In this document: positions 9,336 through 21,508 of the stretch, one piece after another | Position numbering within the stretch: position 1 is the stretch's first letter | Layout: the number at the start of each line of letters is the position of its first letter | Program-made: the position numbers and the translations under genes | Assembly (NCBI RefSeq): GCF_025154055.1 | Contig: NZ_JAOALK010000056.1 | Span: 271,662 to 335,661, forward strand | Length of the DNA stretch: 64,000 nucleotides | Source of the DNA: Aquibacillus koreensis | Lineage (GTDB): Bacteria > Bacillota > Bacilli > Bacillales > Amphibacillaceae | Reading direction: 5' to 3' | Notes under the pieces: generated by a model | The model's input: only the letters and a program-made list of their open reading frames with translations | What the model was told of the DNA's origin: nothing | Database searches by the model: none

Positions 9336-10463
9336 TTATTCCCCTTTAAATGCTCTTTTCACACGTTGAAAAAATGAATCTTCATGTTCATCCGTCGGTT
9401 TATTTCCACCTAAATCATTTAATTCTCTTAATAGTTCTTTTTGTCTATCATCAAGATTTGTAGGTGTTACAACTCTTATTTTCACGTGTTGATCTCCGTG
9501 AACTTGACTTCTTACATTTGGTGCACCTTTTCCTTTCAAACGGAATGTTTTGCCCGTTTGTGTACCTGCTGGCACCTTTAACTTCACTTTTCCATGTACA
9601 GTTGGAATTTCAATTTCATCACCTAGTGCTGCTTGGGCAAAGGTTACTGGCATCTCACAGAAGATATGGTCCCCTTCACGTTGATAAAATTCATGGCCTC
9701 TAACCTGAATAACAACATAAAGATCTCCTGGAGGACCACCATTTGCTCCAGCTTCACCTTGACCAGAAACGCGAATTTGTTGTCCCTCGTCAATTCCAGC
9801 AGGGATACTGATATGGATTTTTTTGCGTTTTCTAACCTTACCAGAGCCACCACATGTATTACATTTGTCCTCAATCATCTTACCGGATCCTTGACAATAG
9901 TGACATACTCGTTTGTTCACAACACGACCAAACGGTGTATTTTGCTCCACATTTAATTGACCTGATCCATTACAGTGCGAACAGGTTTTAGGTTTCGTAC
10001 CAGGTTTTGCTCCAGAGCCATCACAGGTTTCACAATTTTCTTCTCTTGGAATTTCAATATCTGTTTCTTTTCCAAAGATGGCCTCTTCAAAATTCAGTGT
10101 CATAGTATACTGAAGATCCGCACCTTGCCTTGGAGCATTAGGGTCTCTCCGTCGTCCGCCCCCACCAAAGAACATATCAAAGATATCACCGAATCCACCA
10201 AAGTCTTCTGCTCCTCCGAATCCGCCACCAAAGCCTTGACTCTGAGGTCCAGCATGGCCAAATTGGTCATACTGCGCACGTTTTTGATCATTGTTTAATA
10301 CTTCATAAGCTTCTTTTGCTTCTTTAAACTTATCAGATGCATCCGCCTCTTTATTCACGTCTGGATGGTATTTACGTGCTAGCTTACGATAAGCCTTTTT
10401 AAGCTCTTCTTTAGAGGCATCTTTAGATACACCTAACACTTCATAATAATCTCGTTTACTCAC
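9336..10463 (-). CDS. dnaJ: Chaperone protein DnaJ
   Basis: Hsp40 co-chaperone that delivers clients to DnaK and stimulates its ATPase. The 375 residues show a J domain with HPD near residue 33, a Gly/Phe-rich linker (about 70-110), four CxxCxGxG zinc repeats (about 146-210) and two beta-sandwich client domains. It starts with GTG. It follows dnaK but is separated by a terminator-like hairpin and a possible internal promoter, so dnaJ may be transcribed both with dnaK and on its own. Confidence 0.98.
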   Translation of the reverse strand: MSKRDYYEVLGVSKDASKEELKKAYRKLARKYHPDVNKEADASDKFKEAKEAYEVLNNDQKRAQYDQFGHAGPQSQGFGGGFGGAEDFGGFGDIFDMFFGGGGRRRDPNAPRQGADLQYTMTLNFEEAIFGKETDIEIPREENCETCDGSGAKPGTKPKTCSHCNGSGQLNVEQNTPFGRVVNKRVCHYCQGSGKMIEDKCNTCGGSGKVRKRKKIHISIPAGIDEGQQIRVSGQGEAGANGGPPGDLYVVIQVRGHEFYQREGDHIFCEMPVTFAQAALGDEIEIPTVHGKVKLKVPAGTQTGKTFRLKGKGAPNVRSQVHGDQHVKIRVVTPTNLDDRQKELLRELNDLGGNKPTDEHEDSFFQRVKRAFKGE

Positions 10464-10501
10464 GTACCGATCACTCTCCCGACTCTCTTAGCATAGAGTT
10501 T

Positions 10502-10531
10502 ATCATAACATTTATTGTATTTTATGAGCAA
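10502..10531 (-). promoter_or_regulatory. Possible internal sigma-A promoter upstream of dnaJ
   Basis: Minus strand TTGCTC (10526-10531), 18-base spacer, TATGAT (10502-10507), about 40 bases before the dnaJ start and downstream of the hairpin after dnaK. Confidence 0.5.
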
Positions 10532-10564
10532 ATGATATCGCATCATATTTAGACTATATTGAAT

Positions 10565-10601
10565 GAAAAAGCCAAAGCCAAGAAAGACCTGACTTTGACT
10601 T
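10565..10601 (-). terminator. Terminator or attenuator between dnaK and dnaJ
   Basis: A 14-bp stem with several G-U pairs (arms 10569-10582 and 10588-10601) is followed on the minus strand by a T-rich run. It lies just after the dnaK stop and could reduce read-through into dnaJ. Confidence 0.7.
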
Positions 10602-10628
10602 TTATAAAAACATTCATTCATTTATTAA

Positions 10629-12482
<1,854 letters not shown>

Positions 12483-12500
12483 TTACACCATATGTAATGA

Positions 12501-13082
12501 TTATTGATTTACTTTTACCATTGCAGGGCGAATAACCCGATCTTTTAATTTATAGCCTTTTTGTAGTTCTTCTACAACTACATTCGAATCAAACTGATCA
12601 TCTTCTACTTGCATCACAGCTTGATGTAGGTGTGGATCAAATTCCTGACCCTTCGCCTCAATCTCTTCGACGCCTTCATTTTTCAAAGCATCTGTTAATT
12701 GACGATAAACCATTTTCAATCCATCAACTACTCCTGAAGCAGACGAATCTTCTACCTCTATTTGAAGCGCTCTTTCAAAGTTGTCTACCACTGGAAGCAA
12801 TTCGGTTATTAGAGATTGTGATCTATATTTACGATCCGCTTCTTTCTCCTTTTGCGTGCGCTTGCGGAAGTTATCATATTCTGCTTGAACCCTCAACAAT
12901 CGTTGATAGATTTCATCTTTCTCTTGCTTCACTTTCTCTACCTCTGAATCTATTGTTTCCACTTCTTCTTGTTCTGAGGTTTCGTCTACTATTTCTTGTT
13001 CACTATTTTCTATGATTTCTTCTTCGTTTGTATTTGTTTCTTCAACTGTTTCATAATCTTTTGTTTGATCTTTTTCTTCCAC
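12501..13082 (-). CDS. grpE: Nucleotide exchange factor GrpE
   Basis: GrpE releases ADP from DnaK. The 193 residues have a very acidic, low-complexity N-terminus (about 1-50), a long dimerising helix (about 50-110) and the C-terminal beta domain with DNFRKR and [11 protein letters not shown] chose the GTG at 13082, 8 bases after a GGAGG site; an in-frame GTG at 13091 overlaps that site. Sits between hrcA and dnaK, with a hairpin in the 193-base gap to hrcA. Confidence 0.96.
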   Translation of the reverse strand: MEEKDQTKDYETVEETNTNEEEIIENSEQEIVDETSEQEEVETIDSEVEKVKQEKDEIYQRLLRVQAEYDNFRKRTQKEKEADRKYRSQSLITELLPVVDNFERALQIEVEDSSASGVVDGLKMVYRQLTDALKNEGVEEIEAKGQEFDPHLHQAVMQVEDDQFDSNVVVEELQKGYKLKDRVIRPAMVKVNQ

Positions 13083-13221
13083 GATTGTCACCTCCTCGAC
13101 CTTACTAAGAATAGCCTTGTTGAATATATCACGAATGATTTTGAAAATAAATCAATTCGAATTAAACGATACGGTACCTTTAGTTCCAAAAGATAAAAGT
13201 AGTATGCCCATCAACGCAAAA

Positions 13222-13266
13222 ATAAGGGATGGGAAAAATCCCCACCACAACCATCTATTCCCTTAT
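13222..13266 (-). terminator. Hairpin between hrcA and grpE
   Basis: Minus strand arms TAAGGGA and TCCCTTA enclose an inner GGGGA/TCCCC-type hairpin, followed by TTTTTG. It resembles a terminator or a processing site separating hrcA from grpE mRNA. Confidence 0.55.
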
Positions 13267-13275
13267 CCCTCACTT

Positions 13276-14298
13276 TTAATACCAAGAATGGAATGTCTTT
13301 GTTAATCGTGATGAAAGAACGTTAAGTAAAGATATAACTCGTGAATATTCCATACGAGTTGGACCTAATAAAGCAATCGTTCCAAGTTGATTATCTCCTA
13401 GAGAATACGTGGCTGTTATTAAGCTACAGTCTTGCATTGCGTCAATTTTATTCTCTTGACCAATGGACACCTTTAATCCACCAGTTGCAGCACGTAAAAG
13501 ATCAGCAATCTCATCTTCTTGTTCTATTACGGAATATAAAGAACGAATCTTTTCTATATCCTTAAACTCCGGTTGCATCAGAATATTGGTTTTCCCTCCA
13601 ACATAAAGCTTGACCTGTTGTTCATCAAAAAATGCTGATTGCAAGTATTGGTATGCAAGGTCAACATCTTCCATATACGAATGCAGAAGAAGAGCAATTT
13701 CTGTCGATAGTTTTTCATGCAATTGGATGATTGGTACTCCGACCAATCGCTCATTTAAAATGTTAACCATTTTTTCCAAATCACTTGGACGAATCTTTGC
13801 AGGAACACTAAATGAACGATGTTCCACATGACCCGTATTTGTTACTAATATGGCGACAGCCGTATGGGCAGACAAACTAATAATTTGTAACTGCTTCAAC
13901 TTCGTCTCAAAAACTTCAGGCCCAAGGATAATCGACGTATAATTTGTTAGATTCGACAATACTTGCGCTGACTTTTGAACAACTTGTTCAAATTCCACCA
14001 TTTCCTTTTCAAATGTATCGGTTATTATGTTCAAGTCCGATTTCGACAAACGAAAAGGAGAAAGTAGATGATCGACATAAAATCGATACCCTTTTTCAGA
14101 AGGCACTCTCCCAGATGACGAATGCGTTTTTTCAATGAATCCCATTTCTTCTAAATCGGCCATTTCATTTCGAATGGTGGCTGAACTAAACGAAACGTCT
14201 TCTTTTTTTGCAATAGAACGAGATCCAATCGGTTGTGCCGTCTGGATGAATTCATCAATAATCACTTGTAATACTAACAATTGTCTATTTGTTAACAT
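13276..14298 (-). CDS. hrcA: Heat-inducible transcription repressor HrcA
   Basis: HrcA represses class I heat-shock genes by binding CIRCE and needs GroEL for activity. The 340 residues contain an N-terminal winged-helix domain (about 1-70, with SSATIRNEMADLEEMGFIEK), a GAF-like middle region and a dimerising C-terminus. AGAGGTGATC lies just before the ATG. First gene of the dnaK operon; a perfect CIRCE and sigma-A promoter lie upstream, so it autoregulates. Confidence 0.98.
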   Translation of the reverse strand: MLTNRQLLVLQVIIDEFIQTAQPIGSRSIAKKEDVSFSSATIRNEMADLEEMGFIEKTHSSSGRVPSEKGYRFYVDHLLSPFRLSKSDLNIITDTFEKEMVEFEQVVQKSAQVLSNLTNYTSIILGPEVFETKLKQLQIISLSAHTAVAILVTNTGHVEHRSFSVPAKIRPSDLEKMVNILNERLVGVPIIQLHEKLSTEIALLLHSYMEDVDLAYQYLQSAFFDEQQVKLYVGGKTNILMQPEFKDIEKIRSLYSVIEQEDEIADLLRAATGGLKVSIGQENKIDAMQDCSLITATYSLGDNQLGTIALLGPTRMEYSRVISLLNVLSSRLTKTFHSWY

Positions 14299-14313
14299 CG
14301 ATGATCACCTCTG

Positions 14314-14340
14314 TTAGCACTCTTATCTAACGAGTGCTAA
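14314..14340 (-). promoter_or_regulatory. CIRCE operator of the hrcA-grpE-dnaK operon
   Basis: Perfect TTAGCACTC - 9 bases - GAGTGCTAA inverted repeat, the HrcA-binding CIRCE, between the promoter and the hrcA start. Confidence 0.98.
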
Positions 14341-14350
14341 ATCTAATAAT

Positions 14351-14379
14351 AAATTATCAAAAGGTACTCAAATTGTCAA
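14351..14379 (-). promoter_or_regulatory. Sigma-A promoter of the dnaK operon
   Basis: Minus strand TTGACA (14374-14379), 17-base spacer, TAATTT (14351-14356), with CIRCE starting 10 bases downstream. The -35 overlaps the hemW stop codon. Confidence 0.9.
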
Positions 14380-15533
14380 TGCGAAAGCTTAAAAGTTTCG
14401 TCATCTAATAAAAATGCTTGAAAGACTTCGTTTCCGAACAATAAACCGTTCTCAGTTAACTGGACGTAATCTTCAGTTTCCTTTAGCCAATTTTTTTGTT
14501 TTAGATATTGAATGGAAGATGCGTAAAGCTCCGTTAAGGAAATATCGTACTTGTTGAAGAAGTTTTGCTTCGAGACACCTTCTAACTTTCTAAGACCAAG
14601 GAACATTTCTTCTTCAATTTGTTCTTTCAAACCAATTTCTTCTTTATGCAAAACCGGCAATCCATCTTCATTTGCTTTTTTTACGTAAGCTGGAAACGGT
14701 CTTAGATTTATTATTCGTTCACCAGGCAAATACCCATGTGCTCCTGCACCAAAACCATAATAAAAATCGTTATTCCAGTATGTTAAGTTATGCTTACTTT
14801 CAAAGCCCGGCTCTGCAAAGTTACTGATTTCATATTGTTGTTTCCCGTGTCTTAACATTTGATCTCTTAGCACTTGAAACATTTGTGCTTCTACTTCTTC
14901 TTTTGGTTTCATTAATTTACCTTTCATATAACGCTGATAGAATACGGTTTTAGGCTCAATCTGTAACGAATATGCCGAATAATGAGGCAAATCAAATGAT
15001 AGTGCTTCTTTTATCGTGTGTTCAAAATGATTAAGGGTCTGATTGGGTAAACCATAAATTAAATCAATGCTGATATTATGAATTCCATGTTGTTTAAGGG
15101 CATCTACATTTTGGTACACATCTTTAATTCGGTGGAGTCTCCCTAGTTGTTCCAGCATTTCATCATCGAATACTTGCACTCCCATGGAAATTCGATTAAC
15201 ACCATAATCCCTTAGTAGTTTGATTTTATCCTCATCTAAATCACCGGGATTTGCTTCAAATGAATACTCTTCGCATGTTGCAACTTCAAAATGTTGATCA
15301 ACAATTTCTAGCAACTGCTTTAATTGACGAGTATTTAATGCCGTTGGAGTTCCACCACCGACAAAAATTGTTTTCATCTTCTGTTTTGGCTTTTGAATAT
15401 AGGTAGTTACTTCTTTCTGTAATGCTTCAATATAGTCATCGGCCATCTTTTCTTCATAAAAGAATTTTGTGAAATCACAGTAATGACAAATTTTTTCACA
15501 AAATGGTATGTGTATATATGCGGATGAAACCAT
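14376..15533 (-). CDS. hemW: Radical SAM heme chaperone HemW
   Basis: HemW-type protein, related to coproporphyrinogen III oxidase HemN but thought to be a heme chaperone. The 385 residues contain the radical-SAM motif CEKICHYCDF near residues 12-21, GGGTPTAL near 61 and a C-terminal HemN domain. It lacks the extra N-terminal part of true HemN. The ATG at 15533 is preferred because AAGGAG lies 9 bases upstream; an earlier ATG directly abuts that site. Lies between lepA and hrcA as in B. subtilis. Confidence 0.94.
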   Translation of the reverse strand: MVSSAYIHIPFCEKICHYCDFTKFFYEEKMADDYIEALQKEVTTYIQKPKQKMKTIFVGGGTPTALNTRQLKQLLEIVDQHFEVATCEEYSFEANPGDLDEDKIKLLRDYGVNRISMGVQVFDDEMLEQLGRLHRIKDVYQNVDALKQHGIHNISIDLIYGLPNQTLNHFEHTIKEALSFDLPHYSAYSLQIEPKTVFYQRYMKGKLMKPKEEVEAQMFQVLRDQMLRHGKQQYEISNFAEPGFESKHNLTYWNNDFYYGFGAGAHGYLPGERIINLRPFPAYVKKANEDGLPVLHKEEIGLKEQIEEEMFLGLRKLEGVSKQNFFNKYDISLTELYASSIQYLKQKNWLKETEDYVQLTENGLLFGNEVFQAFLLDDETFKLSH

Positions 15534-15693
15534 ACATTTCATCTCCTTATAGCTGTTATTTGATTATTTCTGTTTGTCTGAACACAGGCAATCCTTCTTC
15601 AAGTTTCTTTTTCTTTTGTTATGGATCCCTACATTCTTCTTACTTTAACCTGTTACGCGATATCAACGTACATAGGAGCAGATATAAGTGCGA

Positions 15694-15720
15694 AACCCTT
15701 GTCAGTTAATGACAAGGGTT
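15694..15720. terminator. Hairpin between lepA and hemW
   Basis: Perfect 11-bp stem AACCCTTGTCA / TGACAAGGGTT with a 5-base loop and only a short T-run, so it is a weak terminator or a processing site. Confidence 0.55.
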
Positions 15721-15730
15721 GTTAGATTCA

Positions 15731-17551
15731 TTACTTATTATCATCATCCATACGAAGTACAGACATAAATGCTTCTTGCGGTACTTCCACTGATCCAACC
15801 ATTTTCATGCGCTTTTTACCTTCTTTTTGCTTTTCAAGTAGTTTTCTTTTACGTGAAATATCTCCACCATAACATTTAGAAAGTACGTTTTTACGCATTG
15901 CTTTAATCGTTGAACGTGCAACAATTTTATTACCAATAGCAGCTTGAATAGGGACTTCAAATTGTTGTCTAGGTATAAGTGTTTTTAGCTTCTCAACAAT
16001 TTGCTTCCCTCGATCAAACGAGAAATCTCTGTGCACAATAAAAGAAAGCGCATCAATCGTTTCACTATTTAATAAAATATCCATTTTCACAAGATTGGAC
16101 TGTTTATACCCAATCATCACATAATCAAAGGAAGCATAACCTTTGGTTTGCGATTTTAATTGGTCAAAGAAATCATAGACAATTTCGGATAATGGAATTT
16201 CATATACAACATTCACACGATTGTCGTCTAAATATTGCATATCGATAAAATCTCCACGCTTCTTCTGAGAAAGCTCCATTACAGGCCCCACATAATCATT
16301 TGGTACCATAATCGTTGCTTTTACATATGGTTCTCTAATTTCTTCGATTTTTTGTGGATCAGGCATAAAGGATGGATTATCGATTGATTGTTCCGCTCCA
16401 TCGGTTAATTTGACCTGGTATATTACACTTGGTGCAGTTGTAATAAGCTCGATATTAAACTCTCTTTCAATACGCTCTTGAATGATTTCCATGTGTAGTA
16501 ATCCTAAGAAACCACAACGGAAACCAAACCCTAATGCTTGAGAAGTCTCTGCTTCATATTGTAAAGAAGAGTCGTTTAATTCTAATCGTTCAAGCGCTTC
16601 TCTTAAGTCATTATATTTGTTTGCATCAATCGGATAAAGTCCACAGAATACCATTGGGTTCAGGCGACGATAACCGGGAAGTGGTGTTTCTGCAGGATTT
16701 TTCGCAAGTGTAATCGTGTCACCCACTCGTGTATCTCCTACATTTTTAATGGAAGCTGTTAAATATCCTACGTCACCAACTGATAGTTCGTCTAATGGGA
16801 TTGGCTTCGGGTTAAAGACACCTACTTCATTCACTTCAAATTCTTTGCCTGTTGCCATCATTTTTATCTTGTCGCCGACTTTCACAGATCCTTCTTTAAT
16901 ACACACATAAGCTATTACACCTCGGTATGAATCATATAAAGAATCAAAAATCAAAGCTTTTAATGGCTCATCAGGATCTCCTGCAGGTGCTGGGATTTTT
17001 TCTACAATCCGCTCCAAAATTTCATCAATTCCGATTCCAGCTTTGGCACTTGCTAGGATCGCTTCGTCCCCATCAATCCCAATTACATCTGTAATTTCTT
17101 GTTTCACGCGCTCAGGATCTGCACTTGGCAAATCAATTTTGTTGATAACTGGAATAATTTCTAAATCGTTATCTAGTGCGAGATACACGTTAGCAAGTGT
17201 TTGCGCTTCTATTCCTTGTGCTGCATCCACAACTAATATAGCGCCTTCACAAGCAGCAAGGCTCCTTGATACTTCGTATGTAAAATCGACGTGTCCTGGA
17301 GTATCAATGAGGTGAAATAAATAGTCTTCACCGTTTTCCTGCTCGTACTTTAATTGTACAGCATTCAACTTAATGGTAATGCCTCGTTCACGTTCTAAAT
17401 CCATTGCATCAAGGAATTGTGCCTTCATTTCCCTAGATGTTAGTGCTTTTGTCTTTTCTAATATCCGGTCTGCCAACGTAGACTTACCGTGGTCAATATG
17501 CGCAATAATGGAAAAGTTCCGTACTCTACTCTGATTTCTACCTTTTTTCAA
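15731..17551 (-). CDS. lepA: Elongation factor 4 (LepA)
   Basis: Ribosome-binding translational GTPase that affects translocation and initiation quality under stress. The 606 residues show G1 [16 protein letters not shown] and NKIDLPSA in the GTPase domain, then EF-G-like domains and the LepA-specific C-terminus with the [28 protein letters not shown] region (about 556-580). Starts with TTG behind GGAGTGATC. Downstream of spoIIP-yqxA and upstream of hemW, the conserved Bacillus order. Confidence 0.98.
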   Translation of the reverse strand: MKKGRNQSRVRNFSIIAHIDHGKSTLADRILEKTKALTSREMKAQFLDAMDLERERGITIKLNAVQLKYEQENGEDYLFHLIDTPGHVDFTYEVSRSLAACEGAILVVDAAQGIEAQTLANVYLALDNDLEIIPVINKIDLPSADPERVKQEITDVIGIDGDEAILASAKAGIGIDEILERIVEKIPAPAGDPDEPLKALIFDSLYDSYRGVIAYVCIKEGSVKVGDKIKMMATGKEFEVNEVGVFNPKPIPLDELSVGDVGYLTASIKNVGDTRVGDTITLAKNPAETPLPGYRRLNPMVFCGLYPIDANKYNDLREALERLELNDSSLQYEAETSQALGFGFRCGFLGLLHMEIIQERIEREFNIELITTAPSVIYQVKLTDGAEQSIDNPSFMPDPQKIEEIREPYVKATIMVPNDYVGPVMELSQKKRGDFIDMQYLDDNRVNVVYEIPLSEIVYDFFDQLKSQTKGYASFDYVMIGYKQSNLVKMDILLNSETIDALSFIVHRDFSFDRGKQIVEKLKTLIPRQQFEVPIQAAIGNKIVARSTIKAMRKNVLSKCYGGDISRKRKLLEKQKEGKKRMKMVGSVEVPQEAFMSVLRMDDDNK

Positions 17552-17663
17552 TGATGATCACTCCTATTTTCGAGCAACAATACTAGGATTGATTATAGCA
17601 GTCGAGGGATTGATATTCAATAAAAACAAAATTGAAACATGGTAAAGATGATGAAGTTACCTT

Positions 17664-17699
17664 AAAAATAGAAGCAACCCTATCTTATTCCTGATAGGG
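17664..17699 (-). terminator. Terminator downstream of yqxA
   Basis: Stem CCCTATC / GATAGGG (17678-17684 and 17693-17699); a T-rich stretch follows after about nine bases on the minus strand, so strength is uncertain. Confidence 0.5.
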
Positions 17700-17713
17700 C
17701 ATATGCCTTCGGT

Positions 17714-18058
17714 TTAGGAAAATGCCTGGGCTAATTGATAAGCTGATTGCACGATTTGATTATAAAACCATTTCACACTGGATTCTAATCCCCCTGCTAG
17801 CTTCTGAGTAAAATGAGTGGACTGTACTTCTTCATATTCCACTTTTTTTTCTTCCACACTCACTTGCTTAAAATCTTCTCCCATCACTTCTATTTCATAG
17901 GCTCCATCCTCTGTTTGTTCTGCCTGAATAGCTTCCTCAAAACTTCCTGTTGAATATCCTCTTGTATTTGAAACTCCTTCGTTTGCTTTATCTATCCCTA
18001 GCAATACCCCACCTAAAAATAGCACCATCATCAATAACATCGTTACAAATACTCTCAT
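17714..18058 (-). CDS. yqxA: YqxA/DUF3679 family protein
   Basis: A 114-residue protein with one N-terminal membrane helix (about residues 2-22) and a polar exterior or cytoplasmic remainder. It matches the small gene next to spoIIP in Bacillus (yqxA). I chose the ATG at 18058 because GGGGTGG lies 8 bases upstream and the helix then starts normally; a longer reading would add a charged, unconserved 21 residues. It begins 19 bases after spoIIP, so they are probably co-transcribed. Function unknown; sporulation-linked by context. Confidence 0.8.
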   Translation of the reverse strand: MRVFVTMLLMMVLFLGGVLLGIDKANEGVSNTRGYSTGSFEEAIQAEQTEDGAYEIEVMGEDFKQVSVEEKKVEYEEVQSTHFTQKLAGGLESSVKWFYNQIVQSAYQLAQAFS

Positions 18059-18077
18059 CAATTTTTCCACCCCGATC

Positions 18078-19253
18078 TTAAGGATTCCCTTGAACTTTTT
18101 CTGCATCCCAATAGTAGTCACTAAATATTTCTGCTAAGACATCTGCCGTTCGATATAATTCTTCTAAAGTATTATCTACCCCACCAAACTCGACTAACAT
18201 AGCGTTATCAGATAAATCTTGATTATAAACTCCATTGTTTCCTGATCCACCTTGTAAAACTACCCCTCTACTTAAACCAGGATATTTCTTATCTATCAAG
18301 TTGTGCAATTCGGTTGCTAGAGCTTTATTTTCATCATTGGCGTAATCTTCACCAACGACAAACATAAGCTTGGCATAAGATTGTCCGTCTATTGTTTTTG
18401 TTGTCTTATCTCTTCTTAAGGAATCCCGATGTAGATCAAATACAAATTGAATATCTTTATTACTAGCTAACGCTTCCTCTACAACAGGCTTTGACGCCGT
18501 ATAAGATTGCCAATACTCCCATCCTTTGTCATTAAGTACATTCATAATGTCTGTATCATCCACTTGCGCACCAATTCCATTAGCTTCTAAGCTTTTGGCT
18601 AAGCGATCACTTACCTTTGTAATATTTACTTCTGAGTGGTGAGCATGATCTGGAATTGTCCCTTCTGGAAGATAAGGTAAAAATGATTCTCTATTATGAG
18701 AATTGTAAATAAACGCAATATCTCTGTTACCAGTAGATGGTTGTTCATCGTTGGGCTCTTGCGCTGGCAAATCTGTATCTGGCTCTTCGTTCACTGTTGC
18801 TTCTCTATCTTCTAATACAACTGCAAGGGGTGCAGACGATTCAATAGGCAAAGTTGTATAATTGGTGCCTTCCCCTGCGACTATAATGGTACTATCATAC
18901 GCATCAAATCCAGGAAGTTCCCTACCTAGTAAACTTCTGGGATCGTTAGGTTTTACACTAGTAGCCATTTCAAATACTAATTCGGATAAATCAATGGATT
19001 CTACATCATCAGGAAATGCATGACTAAACATCTTATTTTCCATTTGAAGTAGATATAAAAATGACTCTCCTTTGATTTGACTTGTCCATTGGTTAATTGT
19101 AGCTGAATATAATCGTGAAGCAGGTTGGATCGTTGTTAATATACCAATAAACATAAATAATGCTAAAACACTTGCAATTATAACCGTTACACTCTTCGAC
19201 CAAGGCTTTGATTTATTCATTAATTGAGTTATCGTTGTCCATAATTGTTTCAT
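18078..19253 (-). CDS. spoIIP: Stage II sporulation protein P
   Basis: SpoIIP is a peptidoglycan amidase and endopeptidase that with SpoIID and SpoIIM dissolves the septal wall during engulfment. The 391 residues have an N-terminal membrane helix (about 16-38), a variable linker and the amidase domain with the histidine of YNSHNRES (about residue 200), FDLHRDS and a conserved VEFGGVDN end motif. Start chosen at 19253 behind AAAGGATGG. Placed between gpr and yqxA as in B. subtilis. Confidence 0.95.
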   Translation of the reverse strand: MKQLWTTITQLMNKSKPWSKSVTVIIASVLALFMFIGILTTIQPASRLYSATINQWTSQIKGESFLYLLQMENKMFSHAFPDDVESIDLSELVFEMATSVKPNDPRSLLGRELPGFDAYDSTIIVAGEGTNYTTLPIESSAPLAVVLEDREATVNEEPDTDLPAQEPNDEQPSTGNRDIAFIYNSHNRESFLPYLPEGTIPDHAHHSEVNITKVSDRLAKSLEANGIGAQVDDTDIMNVLNDKGWEYWQSYTASKPVVEEALASNKDIQFVFDLHRDSLRRDKTTKTIDGQSYAKLMFVVGEDYANDENKALATELHNLIDKKYPGLSRGVVLQGGSGNNGVYNQDLSDNAMLVEFGGVDNTLEELYRTADVLAEIFSDYYWDAEKVQGNP

Positions 19254-19438
19254 CGTTCCATCCTTTCTGAACCTTTCTATCATCTTTACTAGACTCTATG
19301 ATAGTGGCTCAGAAAGTAGAACGATCTTTTTTGTTTTATTTACAATTGTTTCATTCGCTTAACTGTATAAGTTCAACAGTTACTAATATATATGAGGATG
19401 CTCTATTTATTATTTAGGATTAATAGATAGATAAGCAC

Positions 19439-20536
19439 TTATCTAGTATAGGATCCAAAGTTTTCAATATTCACTTTTTCATGTAAAGCTGCATTTAATC
19501 CCTCAGCAATAACATGCGACATATCCTTCATAAATCCATCTACTTCTTTTGGTGTAACCATCAAATTATGACCTAAAGGTGTTAACACTTCTTTGATAAG
19601 TGACCTCTTTTCATCTTCTGAAAGTTCACCTATCATACCAAGCACAGCTTTTCTTTTCTCTGGATGAGGAAGATCTTCATCCGTTAGTTTTCTCTTGCCA
19701 AAGCTCATTCCAGACGGTGTTAATGCTTTTGAAGGTTTATCTTTTTCATTCCACTCTCTACCAAAATGCTTTAAAAGAAAATCAATCGTGTCACTTGTAA
19801 TGGTTACCGCATCTACAACCGTAGGTACACCAAGTGCAATTACTGGAATTCCAAGAGTATCTTGACTTATCTCTTTTCTTTTATTTCCAACACCTGAGCC
19901 TGGATGAATTCCTGAATCAGATAATTGAATCGTTGCATTAACTCTTTCAACCGAGCGAGAAGCAAGTGCATCGATCGCTATAACAAAATCTGGTTTTGTT
20001 TTTTCAATAACTCCAAAAATAATGTCACTTGTCTCAATACCAGTAACTCCCATCACACCCGGTGTCATTGCAGAAACGGAACGATATCCTTCTGCTACAT
20101 ACTCAGGTTGTAATTTGAACAGGTGACTTGTTACTAAAACTTTCTCAGCCGTCAACGGTCCCAATGCATCTGGTGTTACATTAGAGTTACCTAAACCTAC
20201 CACTAAACAAGTAGCGTTCTCTGGTAAGTTACTTTGTTTTAATAGTGCTACTAATTCTTTAGCAAGCACCTTTGCTGTTTGCTCTTGTAACTTCGTATCT
20301 ACTTTCTTAACTCCATCTGAATGGATCGTAATATAATTTCCTGGTTTTTTATTTATCGCGTTTGCTCCATTTTCATCTATCTGAACATATGTTACTTCAA
20401 TATCGCCATCTTTTTTTTCAGTTACCTTAACACCTTTTATGTTTGATTCTTCTGCCTGTTGGTTTTCGACGTACATATCCTTTGCTTCAACGGCTAAATC
20501 CGTACGTACTTGGAATAATTGTTTGTCCTGATCCAT
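19439..20536 (-). CDS. gpr: Germination protease GPR
   Basis: GPR is the aspartic-type protease that degrades small acid-soluble proteins when spores germinate; it is made in the forespore as a zymogen and loses an N-terminal propeptide. The 365-residue length fits. The N-terminus [14 protein letters not shown] resembles the SASP-like cleavage region, and [16 protein letters not shown] and [12 protein letters not shown] are family blocks. GGGAGG precedes the ATG. A sigma-F/G-type promoter lies upstream. Confidence 0.97.
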   Translation of the reverse strand: MDQDKQLFQVRTDLAVEAKDMYVENQQAEESNIKGVKVTEKKDGDIEVTYVQIDENGANAINKKPGNYITIHSDGVKKVDTKLQEQTAKVLAKELVALLKQSNLPENATCLVVGLGNSNVTPDALGPLTAEKVLVTSHLFKLQPEYVAEGYRSVSAMTPGVMGVTGIETSDIIFGVIEKTKPDFVIAIDALASRSVERVNATIQLSDSGIHPGSGVGNKRKEISQDTLGIPVIALGVPTVVDAVTITSDTIDFLLKHFGREWNEKDKPSKALTPSGMSFGKRKLTDEDLPHPEKRKAVLGMIGELSEDEKRSLIKEVLTPLGHNLMVTPKEVDGFMKDMSHVIAEGLNAALHEKVNIENFGSYTR

Positions 20537-20563
20537 AATAAGTATCCTCCCTTTTTTATTACA

Positions 20564-20593
20564 TAGGATTACCTTCTTTGTATAAATTCATAC
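20564..20593 (-). promoter_or_regulatory. Sigma-G/sigma-F-type promoter of gpr
   Basis: Minus strand GTATG (20589-20593), 18-base spacer, AATCCTA (20564-20570), one mismatch from the sigma-G -10 CATNHTA with a matching GHATR -35. B. subtilis gpr is expressed from forespore sigma factors. Confidence 0.6.
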
Positions 20594-20622
20594 AAAAGAT
20601 GGAGCTCTCAAGCAGATTGCTA

Positions 20623-20651
20623 TTGAAAACTTCTCTATGCTTTGGTACAAT
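20623..20651 (+). promoter_or_regulatory. Sigma-A promoter of rpsT
   Basis: TTGAAA (20623-20628), 17-base spacer, TACAAT (20646-20651), about 50 bases before the rpsT start. Confidence 0.85.
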
Positions 20652-20702
20652 GTCTTTTGTTCAGAACTAGTTTTTGGATCGTTTACTATGGAGGTGAATA
20701 GA

Positions 20703-20969
20703 GTGGCTAATATTAAATCAGCAATCAAACGAGTTCGTCTTAATAACGAATCTCGTGCACATAATATCTCAATCAAAACAGACATGCGTTCTACAATTAA
20801 AAAAGTAGAAAACTTAGTCGAAGGTAAAGATGTTGAAAATGCAAAAGCAGCGCTTGTTAGTGCAGTAACTAAAATCGATAAAGCTGTACAAAAAGGTCTT
20901 ATCCATAAAAACAAGGGTAACCGCCAAAAAGCTCGCTTAACTAAAAAAGTTAACGAACTTAGTGCCTAA
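20703..20969 (+). CDS. rpsT: 30S ribosomal protein S20
   Basis: S20, 88 residues, basic and helical, starting [20 protein letters not shown] after the initiator. The GTG at 20703 is chosen because GGAGGTGA lies upstream at normal spacing; a longer frame from 20637 overlaps the promoter. Small-subunit protein binding 16S rRNA. Single-gene unit with its own promoter and strong terminator, divergent from gpr. Confidence 0.98.
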   Translation: MANIKSAIKRVRLNNESRAHNISIKTDMRSTIKKVENLVEGKDVENAKAALVSAVTKIDKAVQKGLIHKNKGNRQKARLTKKVNELSA

Positions 20970-20986
20970 TTAATTTTATGACCAAC

Positions 20987-21016
20987 AAAAAAACGATCCA
21001 TTACGGATCGTTTTTT
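20987..21016 (+). terminator. rpsT terminator
   Basis: AAAAAACGATCC / GGATCGTTTTTT stem with a 5-base loop. Confidence 0.93.
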
Positions 21017-21086
21017 ATTTGTTTTAAACACTTTAACATTTCACAGTTGATCCATACTGTTCAGTAACTAAAGATGCTAATACTGC

Positions 21087-21212
21087 TCTACCGTTCCAGA
21101 AATACACTCCGCTTTCCGTGGGGCGAGCGCCGAGCCGCTTCGTCGCTTCGCTCCTGCAGGGTCTCGCCTGTCTCGCAGATCCCACAGGAGTCTCCGCGTA
21201 TTTCCTCCACTA
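21087..21212. repeat. GC-rich palindromic element, type I copy (R1)
   Basis: A GC-rich stretch in an AT-rich intergenic region (20970-21508). Its left edge reads CCGTTCCAGAAATACACTCCGCTTTCCG-like and its right edge CAGGAGTCTCCGCGTATTTC, with imperfect inverted ends. It resembles the copies at 48684 and 57471 in outer parts. No gene is present. Confidence 0.8.
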
Positions 21213-21323
21213 GCTTATATTATAAATACAATTTAAATATAAGTTCATCCTGTCGGTATTTATTAGCGGTTTTTAATTACTTTACTTAAATCACTAGTTA
21301 ATACCTATACGGGATGCAGTTAC

Positions 21324-21472
21324 TAGCGGAGCAAGTGAAATTGGCGACACTCCTGCAGGAACAGCACGGGCTGAAGATCCACTCAGAAGCGCTCTTTGCT
21401 TCTGAGTTAGCTGAAGCCGTGCCTGCGGAAAGGGAGCCAATTTCACTTGTGGAGCGGGTCGGAGACTTACTG
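21324..21472. repeat. GC-rich palindromic element, type II copy (R2)
   Basis: Outer arms GCAAGTGAAATTGGC and GCCAATTTCACTTG form an inverted repeat; inner arms CTCAGAAGCG / GCTTCTGAG form a second. Nearly the same element recurs at 49034-49190. It ends about 35 bases before the holA stop codon. Confidence 0.85.
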
Positions 21473-21508
21473 CAGTATATAGATACTACGCATAAAGGCA
21501 TGGAAATT

